A model generated the notes under the pieces. That model was not told the origin of the DNA. It made no database searches and saw only the letters and a list, made by a program, of their open reading frames with translations. Below, one piece after another: positions 33,184-41,517 of a stretch of DNA of 42,791 nucleotides (its first letter is position 1; each line of letters begins with the position of its first letter). Origin of the DNA: Candidatus Rifleibacteriota bacterium (GTDB taxonomy: Bacteria; Riflebacteria; Ozemobacteria; Ozemobacterales; Ozemobacteraceae); NCBI GenBank assembly GCA_017526725.1, contig JAFXRA010000140.1:1-42791 (forward strand), in the 5' to 3' direction. The translations under genes and the position numbers were made by a program.

Positions 33184-34230
33184 ATGGCCGAAAATAGCTT
33201 ATTTTTATCTGGTATTGAAGAATTAAAGAAAAGGATTACGGAACTTGGAATGCCTGCTTTTAGGTGTAACCAGATTCGTGATTGGATATTTAAAAAATTT
33301 GTCTTTTCTTTTGATGAAATGACAAATTTATCTGTATCTGACCGGCAAAAGCTTAAAGAGGCTTTTCCTAAAATACTTCCTCCTGTAGAAAAGTATGAAA
33401 TAGATTCTGAAGATAAAACAGGAAAAGCTCTGATAAAATTAGCTGACGGAGAACTTATTGAAGCTGTAGCAATTCCAGGCGAAGAGAGTATGACTTTTTG
33501 TCTCTCAACACAAGTAGGTTGTGCTGTGAAATGTGCTTTTTGCAGGACTGGTAAACAGGGTTTCAAAAGAAACTTATCAGCAGAAGAAATGATTCTTCAA
33601 GTTATGATTTTGGTTAAGAAGACTGGGCAGAAGCCTACCAATATCGTGTTTATGGGTATGGGAGAACCTTTTGCCAATAGAAAAGCTCTTTTTGAAGCCA
33701 TAGATATTCTTACAGACAAAACAGGGCTGGGGTTAGCAACAAGAAGAATTACAATTTCCACTTCAGGTGTTATAGACGGTATAAGAGAATTGTCTGACAG
33801 ACCGGGAGAAGTAAATCTAGCGGTTTCACTTCATGTTGCAGATAATCATGCACGCAATATTCTGGTTCCAATGAATAAAAAATATCCATTAGAAAAACTC
33901 AAGGAAGCCATTAATGATTATTGCGTAAAGACCAGCCGCAGGGTAACTCTTGAAGTAACTCTTCTTAAGAACGTAAACGACCAATATAATGATGCTATGA
34001 ATCTAGTAAACTTCTGTGAAGGTTTACTTGTTCATGTAAATATTGTGAGATTCAATAAATTTAAAGGTTCTGAATACGAACAGTCTCCTGAAAAGAATGA
34101 AAAAGAGTTCAGGAAAATCTTAAAAAAAGCAGGCATACCAGTAACAGTTAGAAAATCTCGTGGTCAGGAAATAATGGCAGCTTGCGGTCAACTTGCAGGT
34201 AAGGCATATGGGCAAGAAAAAAAGCAGTGA
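33184..34230 (+). CDS. rlmN: Dual-specificity 23S rRNA/tRNA methyltransferase RlmN
   Basis: 348 residues, a radical SAM enzyme that methylates C2 of 23S rRNA A2503 and tRNA A37. The cluster Cys113/117/120 is in STQVGCAVKCAFCRTGKQGF. NIVFMGMGEPFAN (about 158-170) contributes to SAM binding. The C-terminal Cys334 in EIMAACGQLAG is the methyl-carrying cysteine of the family. The N-terminal helical accessory domain (MPAFRCNQIRDWIFKK) is present. Its 3' end overlaps the PASTA gene by 23 nt. The order rlmN - PASTA - kinase-like - rpe recalls the Bacillus rlmN-prpC-prkC-cpgA-rpe region. A leader hairpin covers the likely ribosome-binding site. Confidence 0.95.
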   Translation: MAENSLFLSGIEELKKRITELGMPAFRCNQIRDWIFKKFVFSFDEMTNLSVSDRQKLKEAFPKILPPVEKYEIDSEDKTGKALIKLADGELIEAVAIPGEESMTFCLSTQVGCAVKCAFCRTGKQGFKRNLSAEEMILQVMILVKKTGQKPTNIVFMGMGEPFANRKALFEAIDILTDKTGLGLATRRITISTSGVIDGIRELSDRPGEVNLAVSLHVADNHARNILVPMNKKYPLEKLKEAINDYCVKTSRRVTLEVTLLKNVNDQYNDAMNLVNFCEGLLVHVNIVRFNKFKGSEYEQSPEKNEKEFRKILKKAGIPVTVRKSRGQEIMAACGQLAGKAYGQEKKQ

Positions 34231-35428
34231 TTCATGTTTAGGCGTAATGCTGAAGATGACTATATTATTAGTTATTCTTGCAGCGATATTAGTTGGCGGA
34301 GGTATTTTCGCCTACCAAAAATTAAACGAGTTCTTCAATAGAAGCGGTGGAAATGTTCTTGTGCCTGATTTCAGAGGTAGACACACAACTGAAGTCATGA
34401 AGATAAAACCACCAAATATTGAAGTTGTAACCCGCGATCAAAAGTATGATGATCGACAGCCTAAAGGTTATGTTATAGCTCAGTATCCAGATCCAGGAAC
34501 ATTGGTAAAACCTGGCAAACAGGTTTTGATTACTGTATCTCTTGGACTTCAGAAGGTTAATGTTCCTAATCTTATTGGGAAAAGCATGCGAGAAGTAGAT
34601 GTAGCCCTTATGAATTCTCAATTGATTCTAGGTAATTCTGCATACGTTTTCTCAGATAAGATTTCTCCAGACAGAATAGTAGGACAATCTCCTATGTCTT
34701 CTGAAGAATATGGAGTAAATAAGAATGTTGATCTTTTGATTAGCTTGGGTAAAAAGCCAGAAACTCTTCCTTTGCCAAATTTAACAGGTATTAACTTGGA
34801 TACTGCCAAAGAAAGAATCAAATCATGGGGCTTTAATATTGGCAGAACTTATTCTAAGCCTGATTCTAACAGAGCAAAATATCAGGTTATTTCAACTTCC
34901 CCGTCTCCTTATTCTCATTTGAGAAAAGGCGAAGTTGTAAATATTCTAGTATCTTCTGGAAGTGATTCTGGAACTGCTACAGCAGAAGATATTAAAAAGT
35001 TTGAATTCAATATCGTTTCTACTCCGAGAGTTGTTGAAACTACTAAACCGGCAAATATAACTTCTCCAACACCAGCAAGCAGTGATTCCAACAAAAAAGA
35101 ACAGGAAAAACCTGGTGTAGTTGTTGAATCAAAGCCTAAAGAAAATGTTGAAATAGTTGCTAAACCTGTAGTAACACCAGCATCTACATCGGCAGTTTCC
35201 CAACCCCAATCAACGAAACCGACTAAGGATGTTATTTATGTAATGCCAGATGGTTTTATGCCGAAGGAAGTAAAATTCATACATATAAAACCTGATGGAA
35301 GAGAACAGATTTACTCCGGCACTCACAAGCCTTTAGATAGTATTAAAGTTAAAGTGCCAATTGTGCCGAATAGTAAAATACAAATATATATAAATGACGT
35401 TCCTGTAGAAGAAAGAAAAATCGACTGA
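34208..35428 (+). CDS. Single-pass membrane protein with three PASTA domains
   Basis: The frame opens at a TTG (34193), but the ATG at 34208 with AAGG nearby gives MGKKKSSDS and 406 residues. A membrane helix (about 13-35) is followed by three PASTA domains (about 48-115, 116-183, 186-255): VLVPDFRG, VNVPNLIGKSMREVD and LPLPNLTGINLDTAKERIKSWGF are the domain starts. A Pro/Ser/Thr/Lys linker (about 255-340) leads to a short C-terminal beta domain. PASTA domains bind peptidoglycan fragments or muropeptides. In PrkC-type kinases they are fused to the kinase; here the kinase-like part is a separate gene 22 nt downstream. The start overlaps rlmN by 23 nt. Confidence 0.85.
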   Translation: MGKKKSSDSCLGVMLKMTILLVILAAILVGGGIFAYQKLNEFFNRSGGNVLVPDFRGRHTTEVMKIKPPNIEVVTRDQKYDDRQPKGYVIAQYPDPGTLVKPGKQVLITVSLGLQKVNVPNLIGKSMREVDVALMNSQLILGNSAYVFSDKISPDRIVGQSPMSSEEYGVNKNVDLLISLGKKPETLPLPNLTGINLDTAKERIKSWGFNIGRTYSKPDSNRAKYQVISTSPSPYSHLRKGEVVNILVSSGSDSGTATAEDIKKFEFNIVSTPRVVETTKPANITSPTPASSDSNKKEQEKPGVVVESKPKENVEIVAKPVVTPASTSAVSQPQSTKPTKDVIYVMPDGFMPKEVKFIHIKPDGREQIYSGTHKPLDSIKVKVPIVPNSKIQIYINDVPVEERKID

Positions 35429-35450
35429 TAAACAGAGTCTGGAGGTAAAT

Positions 35451-36689
35451 ATGATCGGCGAAATAATAAACGATAAATACAAAATCGAATCTGTATTTTC
35501 TGAAAGTTATATGTATGAGATTTTCACTGCTATTGAAGCGGCAACTGGTCAAACAGTTGTTTTGAAACTCATGAAGGAAGAAATGGCTGTTAATGCTGAA
35601 AGAGTTAGAATTTTCAGCGAAGAAATCAAGAATTTCGCAAGTCTTTCACATCCAAATATAGCAGAAATTCTAGATCTTGATATGTTCGAAGATCGTCCCT
35701 ATGTAGTTTCGCCTCTTATTAGCGGTAAAGAACTCAATTTCGTTATGAAAGAAGAAGTTTTATCGCTGCCAGACTCTGTTAAAATCATACAAGATCTTGC
35801 TGCGGTGCTTCAATGCGCTGCTGATCATAAGATAGAAAATAGAAATATCAATCTATCTAATGTTATAAGGAAGAAAGATGGTCATGTAACCGTTCTTTCG
35901 TTTACTCTTCCACGCTTAAAACTTATTTCTTCTAATTCTGTAAAACGTAATGAAAATGCTGGAATACAGGCAGATTTATATTTCTTGGGAACAGCTTTAT
36001 ATGAATTGCTTGCTGGTAAATCACCAATAAGAAAAATTGGTGGCCTTCATGAGCTTTGGGATATGAATCTTGAGAGAGAATTACGTATTAGACATCCTGA
36101 ACTTGAACCTTCTCAGCAGAGAAAAATAGTTGATTTCATAAGAAAAACTCTGACAAGAGAAATGAATCAGCGTTTTAACAGTTATGAAGAATTTTTAAAA
36201 GCTATTGCAGACTTAGCTGGAGATTTTAGACAGGCTACTATTAGAAACAAAGTTTCAAGACAAATGTCTATGGCTTCGCATATTGTTGATGTACTCAACA
36301 ACAAGTTCAATAGCACAACCACTGTAGTTGCCAGTGGGGTAAATGAAACCGTTAAAACTTCTGAATCCTCTGCATCAGCTGCAGTATTAAAAGTTGTTGA
36401 TTCAAAAACTTCTAAAAATCAGCAGTTAGGTTATGCAGAAGAATGTGTAGACGGTAATTTAGCTTTATCTATTCAGAGTGATGAAGTTGCAGAAGAAGAA
36501 AAAGATGGTTTGAAGTCTGTTCCACCGAAATCAGCACCATATTTAAAACTTTTAAAGAATACCAAAAGTGCTAAAAAAGTGAAAAATCAGTCTAGTGAAT
36601 GGGCAGAAGATAAAAATATAATGAAAAGCCCAGTTTTTATAATTGGTTTTGTTTTGGCAATAATGGTTACTTTAATACTATTCTGGTAA
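35451..36689 (+). CDS. PrkC-like pseudokinase with C-terminal membrane anchor
   Basis: 412 residues. Residues 1-270 align by eye with Hanks-type kinases of the PrkC family: NDKYKIE at the start, Lys39 in VVLK, SLSHPNIAEILDL, and DLYFLGTALYELLAGKSPI in the C-lobe. Key catalytic positions are changed: the Gly-rich loop reads FSESYMYEIF, HRDxKxxN reads NRNINLSN (catalytic Asp to Asn132, Lys to Asn134), and DFG reads SFT (Asp to Ser150). It is therefore predicted to be inactive as a kinase. A Ser/Lys-rich linker precedes a C-terminal transmembrane helix (about 392-411). Strong GGAGG site. It lies between the PASTA gene and rpe. No PrpC-type phosphatase is in the locus. Confidence 0.8.
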   Translation: MIGEIINDKYKIESVFSESYMYEIFTAIEAATGQTVVLKLMKEEMAVNAERVRIFSEEIKNFASLSHPNIAEILDLDMFEDRPYVVSPLISGKELNFVMKEEVLSLPDSVKIIQDLAAVLQCAADHKIENRNINLSNVIRKKDGHVTVLSFTLPRLKLISSNSVKRNENAGIQADLYFLGTALYELLAGKSPIRKIGGLHELWDMNLERELRIRHPELEPSQQRKIVDFIRKTLTREMNQRFNSYEEFLKAIADLAGDFRQATIRNKVSRQMSMASHIVDVLNNKFNSTTTVVASGVNETVKTSESSASAAVLKVVDSKTSKNQQLGYAEECVDGNLALSIQSDEVAEEEKDGLKSVPPKSAPYLKLLKNTKSAKKVKNQSSEWAEDKNIMKSPVFIIGFVLAIMVTLILFW

Positions 36690-36706
36690 ATGGCAGGTAA
36701 TTATAT

Positions 36707-37363
36707 ATGAGATCAAAGGCACTTGTAGCTCCTTCTATACTTTCAGCTGATTTTTCTAAAATGAGTGAAGAACTCAAATCGATTAAAGAATCAGGAGCCG
36801 ATTGGGTTCATGTTGATGTAATGGATGGACATTTTGTTCCTAATCTGACTTTTGGTCCTCCAGTTATAAAAATGTTCAGACCGCATAGCGATATGATTTT
36901 TGATGTCCATTTAATGATTGAAGAACCAGAACGTTGGATAGATGCCTATAAAGATGCTGGAGCAGACCGATTAACATTTCATATAGAAGCTTGTAAACAT
37001 TCTCATAGATATCTTACAGCCATCAGAGAAAAAGGGATGGCTTCAGGAATTACTTTAAATCCTCAAACTTCTCCAAAAGATGTAGAATATGTTCTGGAAC
37101 AATGTGATCAGGTCTTGGTTATGAGTGTTAACCCTGGATTTGGCGGACAAAAATTTATAGAACCTGTTCTAGAAAAAATAAAAATTCTTCGTAAAATGAT
37201 TGATTCAAAAGGCTTAAAAACTCAGATTGAAGTTGACGGCGGAGTAAATGCTGAAAATGCACAAAAGATTTATGAAGCGGGTGCCGATATATTAGTTATG
37301 GGTTCTGCTTTTTTCAAAGCTGGTGATAAAAAATCATTGGTTGAGAAGATGCATAGCTTGTAG
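36707..37363 (+). CDS. rpe: Ribulose-phosphate 3-epimerase
   Basis: 218 residues, normal for Rpe, a metal-dependent TIM barrel that interconverts ribulose-5-phosphate and xylulose-5-phosphate. APSILSADFSKM (about 8-19), HVDVMDGHFVPNLTFGPPV (about 35-53), FDVHLMIEEPERW, LVMSVNPGFGGQKFI (about 137-151) and the phosphate-binding EVDGGVN...VMGSAFF are all intact. AGG lies before the ATG. It follows the pseudokinase by 17 nt. Ribulose-5-phosphate is also the substrate of KdsD encoded at 13.8 kb. Confidence 0.96.
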   Translation: MRSKALVAPSILSADFSKMSEELKSIKESGADWVHVDVMDGHFVPNLTFGPPVIKMFRPHSDMIFDVHLMIEEPERWIDAYKDAGADRLTFHIEACKHSHRYLTAIREKGMASGITLNPQTSPKDVEYVLEQCDQVLVMSVNPGFGGQKFIEPVLEKIKILRKMIDSKGLKTQIEVDGGVNAENAQKIYEAGADILVMGSAFFKAGDKKSLVEKMHSL

Positions 37364-37364
37364 A

Positions 37365-37466
37365 AAGAAGATTGAAGATTGAAGACAGAAGATTGAAGAA
37401 AGATTTTAAGTTCTAACCTCTAACCACTTATATCTTAAATCTTATATCTTATGTCTTATATCTTAT
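37365..37466. repeat. Degenerate GAAGATT and TATCTTA repeats
   Basis: GAAGATTGAAGATTGAAG-type units (37365-37402) are followed by TATCTTAAATCTTATATCTTA-type units (about 37430-37466). The two halves are roughly inverted and could pair. An ATG at 37451 falls inside the second block and is unlikely to be the start of the next gene. Confidence 0.7.
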
Positions 37467-37486
37467 TAAAAAAAGGTAGAAGGAAA

Positions 37487-38830
37487 ATGTTAAATAGCCC
37501 AAAAGTTCTAACAGGGCTGCTTGGCCAATTAAAACAACAAACAGTTCAGACTCCAGGAGATCTGAAACTTTTGTTGCGTTTAGCTAGATTGTATGCCAAA
37601 AATAACAACTATAATGAAGCTGAAAAAGTATTTCGAAAGTATCTGAAGAATGCTCCGAATGATGCTGAAATCATGGTTGAATATTCAGTCTGTCTTATCA
37701 AGGATTCAAAATATGAAGATGCTGAAATTGAGTTAGAACAGGCTCTTGCTATAAAACCTGGTTTGGTTCAGGCATTTCTTACTTCCGCCAGTCTTTATGA
37801 AAAGTTAGGAAATCGTAATAAGCAGATATCTTTTATGATGCTTGCTGCAAATGCGGCTCCTGATAATTACGATATTCGATTAACTCTTGCAGAACAGCTC
37901 AGATTATATGGTGATTATAATGGGGCTTTATCTCAATATAATTTGATTATTGATAATAATCCTAATAACGAAACAGCCTGGTTTTCAAAAGGCTTAATAT
38001 ATATGAAGCAGGAAAAACTCAATGAGGCCAATAAATGTTTCATAAAAATTATTAATAATAATCCAAGTGCTTTTGATGCTCATTTCAATTTGGCCAGCTG
38101 TTTTTTCCGACAGCATAAATATGCTGCAGCAATTAATCACTTTAGAATTTCTTCAAGAAATACTGAATTAGCTAATCGTTCACTCTATTTGATGGCTCAG
38201 TGTTATTCAAAACGAAATGATTATGACCAGGCTATTGTAGCAATGGAAAAACTTGTTGCAATAGATGACAAGAATTTGTCTTATAGAAAAGCTCTGGGTG
38301 AATTCTATGAAGGAGCAGAAGAATATGATATGGCGGAAGAAGTATATCATGAACTTACGATAATAGCTCCTACAAGATCAGAATTCTGGTTAAAATTAGC
38401 TTTTTCTCAAATCAAAAATAAAAATTTTGAAAAAGCTGAAAGAACTTTAAATAAAGTATTTAGAGTTCAGCCTGGGCATATTGAAGCTCATAGAGTTTTA
38501 GCTGAACTCTATGCTGCTAAGCATTTATATAAAGAAGCAATAGAAGAATTTCAAAGAATTCTAATGCTTAATGAAAATAATGCTGATGCATATTATAGGC
38601 TTGCAAAGATTTACCATGAAATAGATCGAGAAGTTGACGAAATGGATGCTTTAAACAAAGCGGTTATAAATGGTAAAGAAACTGCAGAAATATTACTTAG
38701 ACTTGGCGAATTAGAAAGAAAGTTTAATGTTCCAACTAGTATTGAAAGATTCCGAAGAATAAAAGATTTATTGCCAGAAAGCGATTTTGCAAAAGAAGCA
38801 GATTATTATATTCGCCATTCTGCGGCTTAA
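37487..38830 (+). CDS. TPR-repeat protein
   Basis: The frame runs back to an ATG at 37451 inside the TATCTTA repeat, but the ATG at 37487 has GGTAGAAGGAAA directly upstream and gives 447 residues, so I use it. Tetratricopeptide repeats fill nearly the whole chain, for example LLLRLARLYAKNNNYNEAEK, AWFSKGLIYMKQEKLNEANK and FWLKLAFSQIKNKNFEKAER, about 11-12 units by eye. There is no signal peptide or membrane helix. It is probably a cytoplasmic scaffold; proximity to the convergent pilus genes is suggestive only. The stop abuts the convergent prepilin-peptidase-like gene with no gap and no terminator visible. Confidence 0.85.
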   Translation: MLNSPKVLTGLLGQLKQQTVQTPGDLKLLLRLARLYAKNNNYNEAEKVFRKYLKNAPNDAEIMVEYSVCLIKDSKYEDAEIELEQALAIKPGLVQAFLTSASLYEKLGNRNKQISFMMLAANAAPDNYDIRLTLAEQLRLYGDYNGALSQYNLIIDNNPNNETAWFSKGLIYMKQEKLNEANKCFIKIINNNPSAFDAHFNLASCFFRQHKYAAAINHFRISSRNTELANRSLYLMAQCYSKRNDYDQAIVAMEKLVAIDDKNLSYRKALGEFYEGAEEYDMAEEVYHELTIIAPTRSEFWLKLAFSQIKNKNFEKAERTLNKVFRVQPGHIEAHRVLAELYAAKHLYKEAIEEFQRILMLNENNADAYYRLAKIYHEIDREVDEMDALNKAVINGKETAEILLRLGELERKFNVPTSIERFRRIKDLLPESDFAKEADYYIRHSAA

Positions 38831-39592
38831 TTAACTAAAGGGTTCAATAAAAGCAAGTTTTGTTGGGTTAAGATAAATATTTGTCAGTATTCCTGTTAAT
38901 TGAATAAAATAGAGTATCCATTTAACCTTATTGCTTTGTTTTTTGGAAAAATTAAAAGACGCCAACAATAAAGATACTGCAGCAATATATGGATAGATAT
39001 TGGGTGGCAAATATAAAAACGGCAGAAAAGCTAAACAAGACCATCTTGTAAATTCAACCCAGCTATTTCTTATGCTGGCAATTAATCCAACTAAAACTGC
39101 TAAACCAATAATAAGCAAAAAATTTATATCAAAAATATTTTTTTCGACTAGAAAATATTTTAAAACAATAGAATATACTATGGCCCAAAAGAAGGGCTGA
39201 TGTTTTAATACTTCACCTCTGATAAAAATAGTGCTTACTACAAACCATATTGCCATTCCTGATGCAAGACAAATGAAAGGCAAGCCTGGGCCTGTTTTGA
39301 AAAACGAAAAACAAAGAATTATAGCCATAAAAGATTCTACTAATGGATATTGAATAGATATAGGTTCTTTGCAATATCTGCATTTCCCGCGAAGAAAGAG
39401 CCAGCTGAATATTGGCACTAAGTCTTTTGCATGTAATTGATGATTGCATTTTGGGCAGGCTGATGGCGGGAAAATTACTGATCTGCTGATTGCCATACGC
39501 AGAACGACAACATTGCTAAAACTGCCTAATAAGCTTCCAAAGACAAAGAAAAAAACAGTTAAAAACCAATGCATTGATTCTGTGTATATCAT
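38831..39592 (-). CDS. Prepilin peptidase (PilD)-like protein lacking catalytic aspartates
   Basis: 253 residues. The N-terminal domain is well kept: FVFGSLLGSFSNVVVLR, then a zinc-binding pair of CxxC motifs (CPKC at about 46-49, CRYC at about 71-74) and YPLVESFMAI, as in the DiS_P_DiS methylase domain of PilD. The A24 aspartyl-protease part has the membrane helices, but the IDxxxxxLPD position reads IFIRGEVLKHQ and no GxGD motif exists. Peptidase activity is therefore unlikely, while the methyltransferase-type region may remain. It is last in the minus-strand pilus cluster, 125 nt downstream of pilA and beyond pilA's terminator. A true PilD is presumably encoded elsewhere. AAGGAAG precedes the ATG by 10 nt. 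Confidence 0.72.
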   Translation of the reverse strand: MIYTESMHWFLTVFFFVFGSLLGSFSNVVVLRMAISRSVIFPPSACPKCNHQLHAKDLVPIFSWLFLRGKCRYCKEPISIQYPLVESFMAIILCFSFFKTGPGLPFICLASGMAIWFVVSTIFIRGEVLKHQPFFWAIVYSIVLKYFLVEKNIFDINFLLIIGLAVLVGLIASIRNSWVEFTRWSCLAFLPFLYLPPNIYPYIAAVSLLLASFNFSKKQSNKVKWILYFIQLTGILTNIYLNPTKLAFIEPFS

Positions 39593-39669
39593 TAATATGA
39601 ATCTTCCTTAAAACAAATTATAGAAATTATATAATATGAATTAAATTTTGAATTGTAAATATTTTTAGC

Positions 39670-39704
39670 AAAAAAAAAGAGCAACCATAAGGTTGCTCTT
39701 TTTT
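39670..39704 (-). terminator. Rho-independent terminator of pilA
   Basis: AGAGCAACC (39678-39686) pairs with GGTTGCTCT (39691-39699) around ATAA. A long A-run on the left gives a U-tract on the minus strand, directly after pilA; T6 on the right makes it possibly bidirectional. Confidence 0.9.
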
Positions 39705-39716
39705 ATACGAAACTAA

Positions 39717-40091
39717 TTACTTTTCAGTATCGTAAGTACCTTGTTTAATCAAACCACCGTGATAAGAACAAATGATTTCGCCATTATCACAAAGATCACT
39801 ACCAGAATACTGACCACTCTTAGAAGTTTCAGGACAAATCAATGGAGAAGTTGCTTTGATGTATTTACCAGAAATCAAAATACCCTGGTCTAATGTAGAC
39901 ATCATAGTAGAAACGTCCATATTATACATTTCTACAGCACCCTGAATAACACGCATGTTAGAGTAGCATGCTTTTTGTCTTGCTGAAGCACGAGCTTTTT
40001 TGAAGTTCGGGATTGCCATAGCAGCAAGAATACCGATGATAGCGATAACGATCATGAGTTCAATGAGAGTGAAACCTTTACGATTCTTCAT
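39717..40091 (-). CDS. pilA: Type IV major pilin-like prepilin
   Basis: 124 residues. The class III leader MKNRKG/FTLIEL has the canonical cleavage before Phe7 and Glu at +5, followed by the hydrophobic helix MIVIAIIGILAAMAIPNF. The head domain is short and has four cysteines (Cys42, then three between about 86 and 108). It could be the major pilin or a pseudopilin. Its own strong promoter and terminator, and the pilB/pilT genes upstream, favour a highly expressed pilin. The ribosome-binding site AAAGGAG is good. The downstream prepilin-peptidase homologue seems unable to cleave it, so processing probably depends on another enzyme. Confidence 0.9.
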   Translation of the reverse strand: MKNRKGFTLIELMIVIAIIGILAAMAIPNFKKARASARQKACYSNMRVIQGAVEMYNMDVSTMMSTLDQGILISGKYIKATSPLICPETSKSGQYSGSDLCDNGEIICSYHGGLIKQGTYDTEK

Positions 40092-40151
40092 AACAGGACT
40101 CCTTTAAAATAATAAATAATAAATAATAATTTAAAACCTTCGGACACTTTA

Positions 40152-40180
40152 AATATATATAAATTTAGATTTTATGTCAA
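40152..40180 (-). promoter_or_regulatory. Strong sigma-70 promoter of pilA
   Basis: On the minus strand a perfect TTGACA (complement of 40175-40180), a 17-nt spacer and TATATT (complement of 40152-40157) precede pilA. The leader of about 50 nt contains three TAATAAA-like units before the AAAGGAG site. This is the best promoter match in the window. Confidence 0.8.
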
Positions 40181-40261
40181 GGGGTAAAATAAAAATTATG
40201 TACACAATTTTTTTATCACGTTTAAATCCTTTTGTAATGGGAGTTGAACAACGAAAACCAG

Positions 40262-40296
40262 CTAAAAATAAAAACAGCTATTTTAAACAATAGCTG
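40262..40296 (-). terminator. Rho-independent terminator of pilT
   Basis: CAGCTATT (40275-40282) pairs with AATAGCTG (40289-40296) with a 6-nt loop. Read on the minus strand it is followed by TTTTTATTTTT, 35 nt after the pilT stop. Confidence 0.75.
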
Positions 40297-40330
40297 CTTT
40301 TAATGTTACTAAAATTACTAATTAATAAAA

Positions 40331-41392
40331 TTAGGCTGATTTGAGCATTCTTTCCAGTTCTTTTGGATGCATAGTATGAACCATTGCTTCTTCAAGAGTT
40401 ATATCACCACGCAGATAAAGATCTCTTAAGGACATTTCAAATGTCATCATACCTTCTTCATGACTTGTCTGCATTACTGTATAAAGACCGGAAACTTTCT
40501 GTTCTCTTATACAGTTAGCTACAGCCGGGTTACCAATAAGGATTTCGTTACATACTACGCGGCCTTTTCCACTGGCTATTGGCAATAACTGCTGAGCAAC
40601 AACAGCTCTAAGAACGAAAGAAAGCTGAGAACGAATCTGGCCTTGCTGATGAGGTGGGAACATGTCTATGATACGGTTTACTGTTTGGGCAGCGTCTGTA
40701 GTATGCAATGTACCAAAGACCAAGTGACCAGTTTCAGCCATTGTACAAGCGGCAGCAACAGTTTCAAGGTCACGCATTTCGCCTACGAGAATAACATCTG
40801 GGTCTTCACGGAGAACACGTCTGAGAGCTTCATCGAAAGACTTTGTATCAATGTGAAGTTCACGCTGATTAACAATTGAACGTTTATGATAATGCAAATA
40901 TTCAATCGGGTCTTCAATAGTCATTATATGACATCTTCTTGTTTCGTTAATGATATTTATAAGACAAGCAAGAGAAGTTGATTTCCCTGAACCTGTTGGA
41001 CCGGTGAAAAGAACAAGCCCTTTTCTCAATCTGGTAAAATCACGGAGTTTTTCAGGCAATCTCAATTCTTCCAAGGTTGGAATCTTGGTAGGAATAATAC
41101 GGAATGCAGCACCTATACAACCTCTTTGTTTGTAAACGTTAACACGGAATCGTCCAAAGCCATGAACAGAGTAAGAAAGGTCTAATTCCATGTTTTCTTC
41201 AAATTCTTTCTGTTGTTCAGCTGTAAGCATATTATAAATCAGAGATCTTGTATCCATAGGAGTTAAGACATCAAGGTCAGTCTGAATTAATTCACCGTCA
41301 ACACGGATAACAGGTGGAGTTCCTACTGTAAGATGCAAGTCTGATGCGCCGTTTTCTATAACAAGATTCAAAAGATCATTAAGAACAAACAT
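40331..41392 (-). CDS. pilT: Type IV pilus retraction ATPase PilT
   Basis: 353 residues, normal for PilT, the hexameric ATPase that depolymerises pili and powers twitching. GASDLHLTVGTPPVIRVDGEL marks the N-terminus. Walker A is GPTGSGKSTSL (about 130-140), the Asp box includes IMTIEDPIEYLH, Walker B is VILVGEMRDLETVAAA (about 200-215), and the His box is GHLVFGTLHTTDAAQT. There is no tetracysteine motif, which separates it from PilB. AAGGAG lies 8 nt before the ATG. It is downstream of pilB, with a strong hairpin between them, and upstream of pilA, which has its own promoter. Confidence 0.94.
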   Translation of the reverse strand: MFVLNDLLNLVIENGASDLHLTVGTPPVIRVDGELIQTDLDVLTPMDTRSLIYNMLTAEQQKEFEENMELDLSYSVHGFGRFRVNVYKQRGCIGAAFRIIPTKIPTLEELRLPEKLRDFTRLRKGLVLFTGPTGSGKSTSLACLINIINETRRCHIMTIEDPIEYLHYHKRSIVNQRELHIDTKSFDEALRRVLREDPDVILVGEMRDLETVAAACTMAETGHLVFGTLHTTDAAQTVNRIIDMFPPHQQGQIRSQLSFVLRAVVAQQLLPIASGKGRVVCNEILIGNPAVANCIREQKVSGLYTVMQTSHEEGMMTFEMSLRDLYLRGDITLEEAMVHTMHPKELERMLKSA

Positions 41393-41440
41393 TTATTGCT
41401 CTCCTTAAAAGAGTGGGTGTCATATAAACTATTCTATATT

Positions 41441-41487
41441 AAAAAATTAGGAATTAAAAGCAAATTTTTGTCTTTTAATTCCTAATT
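41441..41487 (-). terminator. Long-stem terminator between pilB and pilT
   Basis: A perfect 16-bp AT-rich stem (41445-41460 with 41472-41487) with an 11-nt loop lies 31 nt after the pilB stop. On the minus strand it ends in T6 (complement of 41441-41446). It probably ends or attenuates pilB transcription before pilT. Confidence 0.7.
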
Positions 41488-41517
41488 TATAATTACTATT
41501 ATCTGATAACTAATTAA

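Noticed and set aside
37451..37486. Upstream ATG extending the TPR protein by 12 residues
   Set aside because: The ATG lies in a TATCTTA repeat with no Shine-Dalgarno site; the ATG at 37487 has one.
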